A program made the position numbers and the translations under genes. 64,000 nt of DNA, from NCBI GenBank assembly GCA_041521345.1, contig JBGOHB010000008.1; one strand, given 5' to 3'. The stretch is from Virgibacillus_N oceani_A (lineage in GTDB: Bacteria > Bacillota > Bacilli > Bacillales > Amphibacillaceae). How positions within the stretch are numbered: position 1 is the stretch's first letter; every line of letters begins with the position of its first letter. The notes under the pieces are model-generated. The model did not search any database. It was given only the letters and a program-made list of their open reading frames with translations, and was not told where the DNA came from. Below are positions 54,964 to 63,870 of this stretch, one piece after another.

Positions 54964-56433
54964 CTATGATGCTTCCCCGAAAAATGTTTGAATGGTTTCT
55001 TTAGAAGGCTTAGTAGTTAGCAAGCTTACAAGAGCTGTTAATATAAAGGAAAATGGTACTGCAAATAATATTGTAGCTTGTTGTAATACTTCTATCCCTA
55101 AGTAAATTTGATTAAGGAAGAGATAGCATAATAATCCCCCCACAATCCCTGCTAACGCACCATATTTATTAGCTCTTGGCCAAAATAATCCTAAAATCAA
55201 AGGTGCAATTAAAGATGATGCAGCACCACCTATTGAAAATGTTAGAATTACTTGTAAAGACTCGGGTGGATTTAATGCAAGTAATATAGTTAACATGCCT
55301 ATAAGTACAGTGACTGTGATAGACATGCTCTTTATACGGTTACCTGAAGCTTGAGGATTAACAAATGCTTTATATATATTTACTACGATACTCCCACTTG
55401 CTAAAATAAATAAAGCAGCGATAGTGGATTGCCCAGCACCTGCTATTCCTGCTAAAACAAGACCAGCTAAAGAATCCGGTAAAATACCTTGCGCTAAAGT
55501 AGGGATGGCTGAATCAGCAACAGCTAAATCAGGTGAAAATATTCGGGCTGCCGCACCTCCAAATGTACTAATAAAAATAGTCCACATGCCTACAAATACT
55601 ACTCCAATAATCATTGCACGTTTCATTGTTTTTGTGGAATTATACCCGAGAGCAGATTGGACCCCCCATGGTAAACCTATAAGGAGAATACTGTAAGTAA
55701 ACCAGAGGGCTGCCATTTCTATTAGCGGAAAAGCTCCACCATAGGTAGGTGTTAGCAATTTTGGATCTATATCTTGTAATCCATGAAAAATCGGAGTGAG
55801 ACCATTGTTATAACTAATATAACCGACGATAAGTATTAATGAAGCAACAGTCATAACGAACCCTTGTAAGATACCTACGACGCCAACTCCTTTTAACCCC
55901 CCAAGAGCAGTATAAAGTGTAATGATTACTCCAAAAGCTATGAGGGAGTATTCAAAAGGAATTCCAGTCATTGACTGTATCACCCTGGAGCCACCAATAA
56001 ATTCAGCAACTGCACTTGATATTAAAGCAACTAATATTGCCAACACGAGAATCATTATTAATGGTTTCCAGTTTTCATATCGATGTCTAAATATATCTAT
56101 ATATGTTTCAGAATTCGTTCTACGTCCGACTATATTTATTTTCTTACCGAATATTCCTAATACAAATAAGGTCAGTGGTATTTGTCCCATTGCAAAAAGC
56201 ACAATATAACCAGGTCCATATTGTGAACTCAGCCCCGGTGTTCCTACAAAAGTACCTGTACTCATTACGCCAGCTGCTACAAGTATTGCAAGAGCTATGG
56301 GGCCGAGGTTACGTCCACCTACAAAAAACTCCTCTGAAAAATTATCTGTTGATTTATTAGATAATTTCCTGCTAGTGTAAAAAGTAAGAAAAATCACAGC
56401 AATAAAGTAAGTGACAAAAACAGCTATTGTCAT
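54964..56433 (-). CDS. sodium:solute symporter (SSF family)
   Basis: About 489 residues with roughly 13 membrane spans. FVGGRNLGPIALAILVAAGVMSTGTFVGTPG and the GLKGVGVVGILQGFVMT region are typical of SSS transporters near the pantothenate/proline branch. The preceding DUF997 gene is the usual partner of that branch. It imports an unknown nitrogenous solute with sodium. The ATG at 56433 is 8 bases after GAGAGG. Confidence 0.9.
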   Translation of the reverse strand: MTIAVFVTYFIAVIFLTFYTSRKLSNKSTDNFSEEFFVGGRNLGPIALAILVAAGVMSTGTFVGTPGLSSQYGPGYIVLFAMGQIPLTLFVLGIFGKKINIVGRRTNSETYIDIFRHRYENWKPLIMILVLAILVALISSAVAEFIGGSRVIQSMTGIPFEYSLIAFGVIITLYTALGGLKGVGVVGILQGFVMTVASLILIVGYISYNNGLTPIFHGLQDIDPKLLTPTYGGAFPLIEMAALWFTYSILLIGLPWGVQSALGYNSTKTMKRAMIIGVVFVGMWTIFISTFGGAAARIFSPDLAVADSAIPTLAQGILPDSLAGLVLAGIAGAGQSTIAALFILASGSIVVNIYKAFVNPQASGNRIKSMSITVTVLIGMLTILLALNPPESLQVILTFSIGGAASSLIAPLILGLFWPRANKYGALAGIVGGLLCYLFLNQIYLGIEVLQQATILFAVPFSFILTALVSLLTTKPSKETIQTFFGEAS

Positions 56434-56539
56434 TTTAAACACCTCTCATATTTTAAGGTTAGGCTTTTGATACATCAATTACATTTTACTGATAGTTCAT
56501 ACGGGGATAATAAACTTAAATTTTTATACCCCAAGAAAA

Positions 56540-56887
56540 TTAATAGCCTGCTCCTGTTTTAGTATTTTTATCATTTACTTTTAAATCCTCGTTTTTAACA
56601 TCTGGTATTTCTGCATTATCAGTTAGACTACAGTCCTTTGTTTTCATTGAAAGTACAATAGCTATTAGTGGAAATACAATCCCAGCACCTACAAATGCCC
56701 AAAAGAACCATATTGGAAAACCTAGTATATAAGAATAATTATTTGGGTTTGATAAAGTACCAATGTATGCAAACGTAAAGACCCAAATAAATTCAAAAAT
56801 TACTAGATACATAATTCTTAGACTCTCTTTTCTAGCCTGTTTAAATCTTGGATCCTCTTTAATACCATATTCCTTTAGAAGACTCAT
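56540..56887 (-). CDS. DUF997/YhdT-like small membrane protein
   Basis: About 115 residues with two membrane helices (near 27-45 and 58-80), an N-terminal DPRFKQARKESLRI lead and a polar tail. Small DUF997 proteins such as YhdT are encoded just before sodium:pantothenate-type symporters, the same arrangement as here. The role is probably as an accessory transporter subunit. The ATG at 56887 is preferred, as the earlier ATG touches the AAAGGA site. Confidence 0.75.
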   Translation of the reverse strand: MSLLKEYGIKEDPRFKQARKESLRIMYLVIFEFIWVFTFAYIGTLSNPNNYSYILGFPIWFFWAFVGAGIVFPLIAIVLSMKTKDCSLTDNAEIPDVKNEDLKVNDKNTKTGAGY

Positions 56888-56967
56888 TTTATTCATTCCT
56901 TTTAAATGAAATTATAATTCAATATGCTTAATTATTAGTATGAAAATTCCCAATAAATTATTAAAAG

Positions 56968-57008
56968 GGGCACAATCATTAGTCTATTAACTCTATTGAA
57001 ATGTGCCC
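56968..57008 (-). terminator. intrinsic terminator after the ArgE/DapE-type gene
   Basis: GGGCACA (56968) pairs with TGTGCCC (57002). On the minus strand CCTTTTAAT follows the hairpin. It divides the nitrogen region into an upstream unit (61907-57038) and a transporter unit (56887-52346). Confidence 0.75.
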
Positions 57009-57037
57009 TGATTTCAACAATAAAAATTGAACAAAAT

Positions 57038-58366
57038 TTATAGGGTCTCGTATTTATTTTTATTTAAAGAATAAACTCCATACCATTGTAATACAGTTAA
57101 AATCAATACTTTTGTAACCTCAAAAATGGATTCAACATCTACATTTTCATCAGGACCGTGTAATCTTTCTCCAATTGGCCCGTAAATAACAGCGGGTATA
57201 TTGTTTCCAGAATAAAATGCAGCATCGGATACCGCGACAAACCCACCAAAATTTGTTTTAACATTCAATTGACTTTGACTATCCTCAATAAATTTAACTA
57301 ATTTATGATCAAGACTTGTGTTAACTGCAGGAAAATGTAAATCATAAAGTTCCCATTCTATCTTTGGAGGGTTAGCTTTCAACCATTCATCACTTTGACA
57401 TACATTATGAATATGTTCTTCAAATTCTTTTCGAACATCTGAACTGTTCTCGGTAGGAAGGTATTTTAGATCAAAATCAATAATACAATGATCCGGTACC
57501 ATTGCAGGGTTTGTAGTTGTAGCTGGATAACCATTATTTTCTCCGGCTCCTGCAAGCATTACTCCAGGACTAATCGTTGTAATACCAGGTGGCAGCAAAT
57601 TATTAAATTTTTTCTTACTCCATTCCTTTTCTAAATTAGATACTCCATTTAGGATTACTTGAGATTTTTCAATCACATTTACCGCACTTTCATTGTAACC
57701 AGGGTAGATATGACTGTATCTGTATCCTGCATGGCCGGTAGAACCTTTAACAATAATTCTTACCCATTCCAATCCACCTTCTACTGGATTTATAATTCCA
57801 TCCGTAGGTTCGGTAACAATTACTCCTTTCCCAGTATAACCCCTTTCAATTGCTGATTTGGTTCCCCCACCTCCTGCTTCTTCATCAGTAACTATGTGAA
57901 GTTGCAAGTCTGAATCTAACTCAATCCCCATATCTTTTAAAAACTTGGCTACCATAATATTACTAACCACTCCTGCTTTCATATCACAAGTACCTCTTCC
58001 ATACATTTTTCCTGCATCTATCTCAGCTTTCCATGGATCATAGGACCAGCTAGATAAGTCACCTGATGGAACTATATCAATATGTCCATTCAATATTAAG
58101 GTGTTTTCTTCTTTTCCATTCCCCTTTAAAACTCCCACAAGGTTTGGTTGATTTTCATAAACATCCCATTTATCGGTGTCTAATCCAAGATTTTTTAAAT
58201 AGTCTTCTAAAAAATCTTGAAGTTTATCAACCTCACTGTCCGATGGATTTTTCATGAATTTCGAATTAACACTTTTAAAATTCACTAACTTCTTTAATAA
58301 GTCTAATAAACTATCCTTGTTATCATTCATCCAGTTTTCAACAATCGTTTGCATATTATTTTGCAT
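57038..58366 (-). CDS. ArgE/DapE-type M20 deacylase
   Basis: A 442-residue zinc amidohydrolase. The ligand motifs LNGHIDIVPSGD near residue 95, GRGTCDMKAG near 130 and TDEEAGGGGTKSAIERG near 163 are intact, and HGPDENVDV is near the C terminus. It hydrolyses an N-acylated amino acid or related amide. It overlaps the amidotransferase gene by 11 bp, so the two are translated together. AAGGAGG precedes the ATG. Confidence 0.9.
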   Translation of the reverse strand: MQNNMQTIVENWMNDNKDSLLDLLKKLVNFKSVNSKFMKNPSDSEVDKLQDFLEDYLKNLGLDTDKWDVYENQPNLVGVLKGNGKEENTLILNGHIDIVPSGDLSSWSYDPWKAEIDAGKMYGRGTCDMKAGVVSNIMVAKFLKDMGIELDSDLQLHIVTDEEAGGGGTKSAIERGYTGKGVIVTEPTDGIINPVEGGLEWVRIIVKGSTGHAGYRYSHIYPGYNESAVNVIEKSQVILNGVSNLEKEWSKKKFNNLLPPGITTISPGVMLAGAGENNGYPATTTNPAMVPDHCIIDFDLKYLPTENSSDVRKEFEEHIHNVCQSDEWLKANPPKIEWELYDLHFPAVNTSLDHKLVKFIEDSQSQLNVKTNFGGFVAVSDAAFYSGNNIPAVIYGPIGERLHGPDENVDVESIFEVTKVLILTVLQWYGVYSLNKNKYETL

Positions 58367-59093
58367 TATTATTTTTCCTCCTTGTTATATTTACTTTTTT
58401 CTCAAAGTTATCTAACAACGTAAATAAAAATGTCTTTGCTTCATTAAGATGGTCGAGTTGACCTAAAAAGTCTTTTGCTAGCTGCGTGTAAGGTCCAGGA
58501 TGAATTTCATGTCCATGTAATGATACGATTTCATGTAATTTTTCTTCGCTAAATTCAGGATGAAACTGGAGACCTACTACGCGATCCTTGAATATATAGG
58601 CCTGGTTTTTGGTTGCGTCATTTTCAGCAAGTCGCACGATATCCTGTGATTTTTCAGGCAATTGAAATGTATCCCCATGATACTGAAAAAGTGTTAATTC
58701 TCTTTTTAATCCACTGAATAATGGAATATTCTCCACTTCTTTTAAGAATCTGATTGGCCACCAACCAATAACAGTTTGTTCGTGCGGGTATACTTTACCT
58801 CCAAGTACTTCAGCTATTAATTGAGAGCCGAGACAAATTCCAAGAATAGCCTTATTACTTTCTATTGCTTCCCTAATAAATTTTTTTTCATCTTTCAACC
58901 ATGGATGTTCATCTTCTTCATAAGCCCCCACTATGCCACCGAGAATGATGAGTAAATCAAATTTGTCCATATTAGGGAATTGGTTATTTTCATAGACCTC
59001 TGTTGTGGTAACTATGTGGCCCTTCTCCACTGCCCAATTATTGATCATACCTAAATCTGCAATAGAATAGTTAATTAGTGCGTGAATTCTCAT
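58356..59093 (-). CDS. class I glutamine amidotransferase
   Basis: A 245-residue stand-alone class I domain. The nucleophile Cys87 lies in GICLGSQLIAEVLGG, and the His-Glu pair in LQFHPEFSEEKL, so the triad is complete. PuuD, a class I member, hydrolyses gamma-glutamyl-GABA after PuuA-type ligation; here a similar role as a gamma-glutamyl hydrolase beside two ligases is plausible. The alternative is a GMP synthase-like amidotransferase of unknown acceptor. GGGGGGAG precedes the ATG. Confidence 0.85.
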   Translation of the reverse strand: MRIHALINYSIADLGMINNWAVEKGHIVTTTEVYENNQFPNMDKFDLLIILGGIVGAYEEDEHPWLKDEKKFIREAIESNKAILGICLGSQLIAEVLGGKVYPHEQTVIGWWPIRFLKEVENIPLFSGLKRELTLFQYHGDTFQLPEKSQDIVRLAENDATKNQAYIFKDRVVGLQFHPEFSEEKLHEIVSLHGHEIHPGPYTQLAKDFLGQLDHLNEAKTFLFTLLDNFEKKVNITRRKNNNAK

Positions 59094-59384
59094 TTTTCTC
59101 CCCCCTTTTTAACTTACTTACATTCTTTTTAAAAACAGACAGGAAATAATCATCTTCTTACATCTTTAAGTAAAAAGGGAAGTCTAATAAGGTTTAATCT
59201 TATGCCCACTTTCTAGTGATTTCACCTTAACTTTCCTGTTTAGCGTATTTGCCACGCTGAGGGATCCGTGGATGAAACTGTTTTTTCAAAGATTGTCGAT
59301 CGTTTCAGCAATTCTATTACTTTTGCTTCTAAATGAATGGAAAATTCTTTCTCTTATAATGGTCTATTAAGAAATCTCTTCGTT
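59094..59384. other. gap between the second ligase gene and the amidotransferase gene
   Basis: This 291-base gap has no gene. A small inverted repeat, CCACG at 59253 and CGTGG at 59268, is the only structure. It may hold a second promoter for the amidotransferase unit, but no sigma-54 or sigma-A site was clear. Confidence 0.4.
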
Positions 59385-60740
59385 TCAGAACATATTGGAA
59401 TATAGACGCTGCTCACGATCAGTGACATATTCATTAAATTTGTTCCATTCATTTCTTTTTACTTTAATAAACTCCATCCATATATCACGTCCGATAGTAT
59501 CTGCTAAAATAGTATCTTCTGCAAAATTTTGTAACGCTTCTTCTAATGATCTTGGAACCCAACTGATTCCTTTTTCTTTTAATTGAAACTCATCCATTTG
59601 ACTGACATCTTTATTGATTGGTTCGCCTGGATCAATTTTATTTTGAATTCCGTCTAATCCTGCTGCAAGGATACAAGTCGTTAATAGATAAGGGTTACAT
59701 GTGCCATCCGCCCCTCTGAATTCAAATCTTCTATCTCTTCTTTTTTCCGGTATACGTACGAGTACAGATCTGTTAGCAGATCCATAACAAACATGTGCTG
59801 GTGCCCAAGAACCTGGCTGCATTCTTTTATACGAGTTGTAGCTCGGTGCTCCAACAGCAACAAGTGATTTACCATGTTTTAACAAACCACCTATAAAATA
59901 ATAAGCCTCTTGCGACAGATCCAAAGCTTTTGGATCTGTCAGATCTTCAAATAGATTCTCCCCTTCTTCATTGTATAAGCTAATATGAACATGCAAACCG
60001 CTTCCAGCTAGATGTTGAAAAGGTTTTGGCATGAGCGTCCCGATCATGTCATGATTGCGAGCAATTTGTTTAAATACATGCATAAATGTCACTTGATCAT
60101 CGGTAGCTTTAAGAACATCTGTATACCGTAAATTTACTTCTACCTGTCCTGGTCCGTATTCACTTGAAATTTGTTCGGTTTTAACATTCATACTGTCCAT
60201 TGCATTGACAAAATCACGGATAAAATCTTCTTGTATATCTATCCCCGTAGTTGAAAAACAATGGCTATTATCTGCAGATATTAATTTCCCATCTTTTTCT
60301 TTAAGTAAATAAGCTTCTTGTTCATATGCCATATGGAGCCTTCCGTTTAATAACACTTCCAATTTTTCGAGTAATTTTTTCAGCGCAAACCGTGGACATC
60401 CTTCCCAAGGGTTTCCGTTTATATCAACCAAATCACATAACATTCTTGCTGTATTTTTCCTATGGGGAAGAATTGCAAATGTAGTTGGATCAGGAAGCGC
60501 AAAGAAATCTCCATCTTCTGCACCGTACATTGGATCAGGAATATACTCATCAAATACATCAAAGCTCATTATCGCTGTACTGAAATTTACGCCCTTTTCC
60601 ATTGCAGATCTAAGGTTGTCACGACGGATCGTTCTCCCTCGTGTTATACCAGAATAATCTAAAAACTCTATTCGAATAAATTCAATATCATATTTTTCAA
60701 CAAGTTGTAACACATCTTCTTGCATTGTAATAGTCTGCAC
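59385..60740 (-). CDS. glutamine synthetase-like gamma-glutamyl ligase (second copy, FluG C-domain-like)
   Basis: A 451-residue paralogue of the ligase at 52346 with the same order of motifs: SSEYGPGQVEVNL, MPKPFQHLAGSGLHVHIS and RFEFRGADGTCNPYLLTTCILAAGLDGI. It directly follows a FluG/nodulin-like amidohydrolase gene, and fungal FluG and plant NodGS fuse those two domains in this order. A gamma-glutamyl ligase for an amine is the likely role. The start is the GTG at 60740, 10 bases after AAAGGA; an ATG five codons later is possible. Confidence 0.88.
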   Translation of the reverse strand: MQTITMQEDVLQLVEKYDIEFIRIEFLDYSGITRGRTIRRDNLRSAMEKGVNFSTAIMSFDVFDEYIPDPMYGAEDGDFFALPDPTTFAILPHRKNTARMLCDLVDINGNPWEGCPRFALKKLLEKLEVLLNGRLHMAYEQEAYLLKEKDGKLISADNSHCFSTTGIDIQEDFIRDFVNAMDSMNVKTEQISSEYGPGQVEVNLRYTDVLKATDDQVTFMHVFKQIARNHDMIGTLMPKPFQHLAGSGLHVHISLYNEEGENLFEDLTDPKALDLSQEAYYFIGGLLKHGKSLVAVGAPSYNSYKRMQPGSWAPAHVCYGSANRSVLVRIPEKRRDRRFEFRGADGTCNPYLLTTCILAAGLDGIQNKIDPGEPINKDVSQMDEFQLKEKGISWVPRSLEEALQNFAEDTILADTIGRDIWMEFIKVKRNEWNKFNEYVTDREQRLYSNMF

Positions 60741-60755
60741 GTTATTTTCGTCCTT

Positions 60756-61907
60756 TCAATCCAAATGATTTTTGTATACGGTTTCAAAATTACGGTGAAG
60801 AACCATTTCCCCGATCATTTGAGCTGTCTCCGTATTCATATAATCTTTACCTATCCATTCATTTAACACTTCTTCAAAGCATTCCTTAAATAACAATACT
60901 CCTAACCAATTCATTTCTGGAACAGTAAAAGCATCAGAACCGTACATTACTTTATTGAATGGTGCAAATTCAAAGACTTGAGAAATAATTCTCTTTACAC
61001 CGTGACCGATGAACGGATTTTGAAGACTAATATCCATGTAGACATTTGGAAGCACACTTGTAATAAATGCAGCTTCATCCATCCAAGGGTATCCCCCGTG
61101 AACGAGATGTACTTTCGTATTTTCATATTTTGAACTTCGGAGCATATCAATCATCAGGCTGGGATTAGCTTTTGATAATATAACTTCTCCATCACCGACA
61201 CCGGTATGAATATGCATGACTTTTCTTGTTTCATTACATTCTTCCATTGCGATATGAAGACAGTAATCTCGTAATGCTTTTACTATAGGACGCTTATGAG
61301 TAAGAAATTCCTCATATTCCCTAAAAGCGATATCTTTATCCATTTCACCTATTTCTAAACCACTTCTATAGGCAATAATTGATTTAAGTCCGATTATATG
61401 GTCTTTTTGTAATTCATTTCTTAAAGCATCACGATACTTTTCAATAAATTCTTCGAAAGTATCACATTCTTCTCGTAAAGAGTCCATTAACGGTTCAATT
61501 CGGTATATTTCCCATGTAGGAATTCCTACCGTACGATTGAAGTCTTTCCTCGGAATCCGTGGAGTAGGATACCCGTAGTCAACAATAAGTCCTTCCAAGT
61601 TTACATCTTGGAATAAAGATTTAGTATAAGATGGAAAGTCTTTCGCAAGTTCATTTCTTTTTTTAACGACTGCTTCCACAGTGGGGGCACTTGAAACAAA
61701 TTTTGCGAGCCTTTGAATTGTAATTTGCATATACATATTCATTCCAGGATAAAGGTTATCTGTAACTTTTTCCTCGCTAAACATATTTGGTAAAACAGAT
61801 AAGGATAGTTGCTCTAATAATTCCACTTCCGTTAAAAATTTATTGTCTTCTCGAAAAGGATGACAATGAATATCGATTGCCTTTGTATTTTTTAGTGATA
61901 CACTCAA
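60756..61907 (-). CDS. amidohydrolase of the FluG/nodulin N-domain group
   Basis: A 383-residue TIM-barrel metal hydrolase. The H-x-H metal motif is IDIHCHPF near residue 15. Further ligands appear in VMHIHTGVGDGE, KVHLVHGGYPW and the Asp of MYGSDAFTVPE. The N-terminal half of FluG/NodGS proteins has this layout. It is the first gene after the sigma-54 promoter, 15 bp before the ligase gene, so the pair forms a split FluG. The substrate is unknown. The start is a TTG at 61907 after AAGGAGG. Confidence 0.85.
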   Translation of the reverse strand: MSVSLKNTKAIDIHCHPFREDNKFLTEVELLEQLSLSVLPNMFSEEKVTDNLYPGMNMYMQITIQRLAKFVSSAPTVEAVVKKRNELAKDFPSYTKSLFQDVNLEGLIVDYGYPTPRIPRKDFNRTVGIPTWEIYRIEPLMDSLREECDTFEEFIEKYRDALRNELQKDHIIGLKSIIAYRSGLEIGEMDKDIAFREYEEFLTHKRPIVKALRDYCLHIAMEECNETRKVMHIHTGVGDGEVILSKANPSLMIDMLRSSKYENTKVHLVHGGYPWMDEAAFITSVLPNVYMDISLQNPFIGHGVKRIISQVFEFAPFNKVMYGSDAFTVPEMNWLGVLLFKECFEEVLNEWIGKDYMNTETAQMIGEMVLHRNFETVYKNHLD

Positions 61908-61944
61908 CTTTTTTCCTCCTTATATAGATTTGCTATTATTAAGA

Positions 61945-61960
61945 TGCAATTCTTATGCCA
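61945..61960 (-). promoter_or_regulatory. sigma-54 (-24/-12) promoter of the nitrogen operon
   Basis: The minus strand reads TGGCATAAGAATTGCA, with the TGGCA and TTGCA elements separated by the required 6 bases. It lies 38 bases before the TTG start of the amidohydrolase gene and faces it. A sigma-54 activator is encoded divergently next door. Confidence 0.85.
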
Positions 61961-62012
61961 AACATTAAAGAAGCAGTATCATTCAAAAAAGTAACGATAT
62001 CAGACAAAAATA

Positions 62013-62061
62013 CCGAAAAATATTTTTCTAAGGCAAAAAAAATTTCGGAAAATTGTTTTCC
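62013..62061. promoter_or_regulatory. two probable activator-binding palindromes
   Basis: GAAAAATATTTTTC (62015-62028) and GGAAAATTGTTTTCC (62047-62061) are similar inverted repeats with centres about 32 bp apart, three helical turns. They lie 60 to 100 bases upstream of the -24 element and just before the activator's own start. They fit enhancer sites that also repress the activator gene. Confidence 0.65.
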
Positions 62062-62112
62062 TTATGTTACAATTGTTTAAAAGATGTAGAATTTTTAAAA
62101 GGAGGAGTAGAG

Positions 62113-63870
62113 ATGGATAATATTTATTTAAAAGATGTATGGAATAACCTTTTTGAATGTATAATCATTACAGACGCAAAAGGAGAAATATTGCAATTGA
62201 ATCGCCCTGCTATGCGCCTTTTTTCTCTTAATGATTTTAATTTTTATCAAACATCTGTATTTGAATTAATTCCTCCAAACTTGAAAAAATACTTTAACGG
62301 AGCAAAAGAGTCAACTGGTATTCCTGTTGACTTTGGAACAGAGGAGTTGCTGTTGACCATAAAGCCGGAAAAAGGTGTATTTCTGTTAATCTTTAAAAAT
62401 ATGACGAAGATCCATCGTGGAAAATATAAATTAGATAGTTTAAAAGAAAAAATGACAACATTTGATATGTTATTGGATCAGTTGGAAGTAGGAATTTGTG
62501 TCATTAATGAAGAGCAAAAACTTCTGTTTTACAATAAAAAAATGGGAGAAATAAACACGCGTGAACCGGCAACTATTAAAAACAGACAACTTTTTGACGC
62601 TTTTCCTCAACTAGAGGAAGAAAACAGTAAACTTTTGAAATCATTGAAATTAGGGAGAAATTTAAATCACCGTGAGACACATTTTTCGACAAATGGAAAA
62701 GAAATTACAATATTATCGAACACTTTTCCATTAGTAGTCGGAAAACGAAGGATTGGAGCAGTTGAAGTATTAAAGGATATCACGAAAGAAAAAGAGTTAG
62801 AACAAGCGATTAGACAATTCCAAAATGACCGACTAACATATGATAAATCGATGGATAAAGGTGATCCTACTAATAATACACGCTTTAAATTTGAGAATAT
62901 TATTTTCCAAAGCAGAGAAATGGGTAGAATAGTAGAAATTGCAAAAAGATCTGCGAGATCTTCATCCAATATTCTTTTGACAGGGGAAACAGGAACAGGC
63001 AAAGAACTATTTGCCCAAAGTATTCATAATGTAAGCCCACGCAAAAGAAAAAAATTCATCGCACAAAATTGTGCCGCCTTACCTGAGAGCTTGTTGGAGG
63101 GATTATTATTTGGTACGACTGCAGGGAGCTTTACCGGTGCATTAGAAAAAGCTGGTATTTTTGAGCAAGCTCATGGAGGCACATTATTACTTGATGAAAT
63201 TAATTCAATGAGTATTAATTTACAAGTAAAACTTCTTCGCGTCATTCAAGAAAAGAAAGTGATGAGATTGGGTTCCTCAAAAGAAAAAGCGGTAGATGTT
63301 CGAATCATAACAACATTAAATGAAGATCCGGAAGAGGCGATTAAAAATGGAAGATTACGAGAAGATTTATATTACCGTTTAAGTGTCGTCCACCTTTACA
63401 TTCAACCTTTACGAAAAAGAAAAATTGATATTCAAAATCTGATTGATTATTTTATAAAAAAACATACAAAGTCTATGGGGATTCAAGTAGATAGAGTCGA
63501 TGATCAAGTGATGAATTTTTTTCTCAATTATACTTGGCCGGGAAATGTAAGACAATTGGAGCATGCGATTGAAGGAGCGTTAAATTTAATCCAAGATGAA
63601 AAGCTAATTACTTTCGATCATTTATCGTTACCATTTCAGGAATTAATTTTGAATGAAGTAAAAGAAGAAGAGCCAGAAGGGAAAGAAATTAATATCCATT
63701 CAGGTACGTTGAATGAACAACTGGAAACATTGGAACAACATTTAATTAAAAAGGCACTAGAGGAGTTTCAAGGGAATGTAACAAATGCGAGTGAAAGGTT
63801 AGGTATTTCCAGACAAAATTTAAACTATAAATTAAAGAAGTTCCAAATTCCAATAGCTTTATATAAATAA
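62113..63870 (+). CDS. sigma-54-dependent enhancer-binding activator with PAS sensors
   Basis: About 585 residues. Two PAS-like sensor regions lie near residues 8-105 (IIITDAKGEILQLNRPAMRLF) and 120-230 (GICVINEEQKLLFYNKKMGE). The AAA+ domain covers about residues 265-500: Walker A GETGTGKE near 289, the sigma-54 contact loop as GSFTGA near 338, and Walker B LLLDEINS near 360. A Fis-type helix-turn-helix ends the protein (NVTNASERLGISRQNLNYKL). It is close in style to RocR. The ATG at 62113 has AAAGGAGGAG. It should activate the divergent amidohydrolase/ligase operon. Confidence 0.93.
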   Translation: MDNIYLKDVWNNLFECIIITDAKGEILQLNRPAMRLFSLNDFNFYQTSVFELIPPNLKKYFNGAKESTGIPVDFGTEELLLTIKPEKGVFLLIFKNMTKIHRGKYKLDSLKEKMTTFDMLLDQLEVGICVINEEQKLLFYNKKMGEINTREPATIKNRQLFDAFPQLEEENSKLLKSLKLGRNLNHRETHFSTNGKEITILSNTFPLVVGKRRIGAVEVLKDITKEKELEQAIRQFQNDRLTYDKSMDKGDPTNNTRFKFENIIFQSREMGRIVEIAKRSARSSSNILLTGETGTGKELFAQSIHNVSPRKRKKFIAQNCAALPESLLEGLLFGTTAGSFTGALEKAGIFEQAHGGTLLLDEINSMSINLQVKLLRVIQEKKVMRLGSSKEKAVDVRIITTLNEDPEEAIKNGRLREDLYYRLSVVHLYIQPLRKRKIDIQNLIDYFIKKHTKSMGIQVDRVDDQVMNFFLNYTWPGNVRQLEHAIEGALNLIQDEKLITFDHLSLPFQELILNEVKEEEPEGKEINIHSGTLNEQLETLEQHLIKKALEEFQGNVTNASERLGISRQNLNYKLKKFQIPIALYK

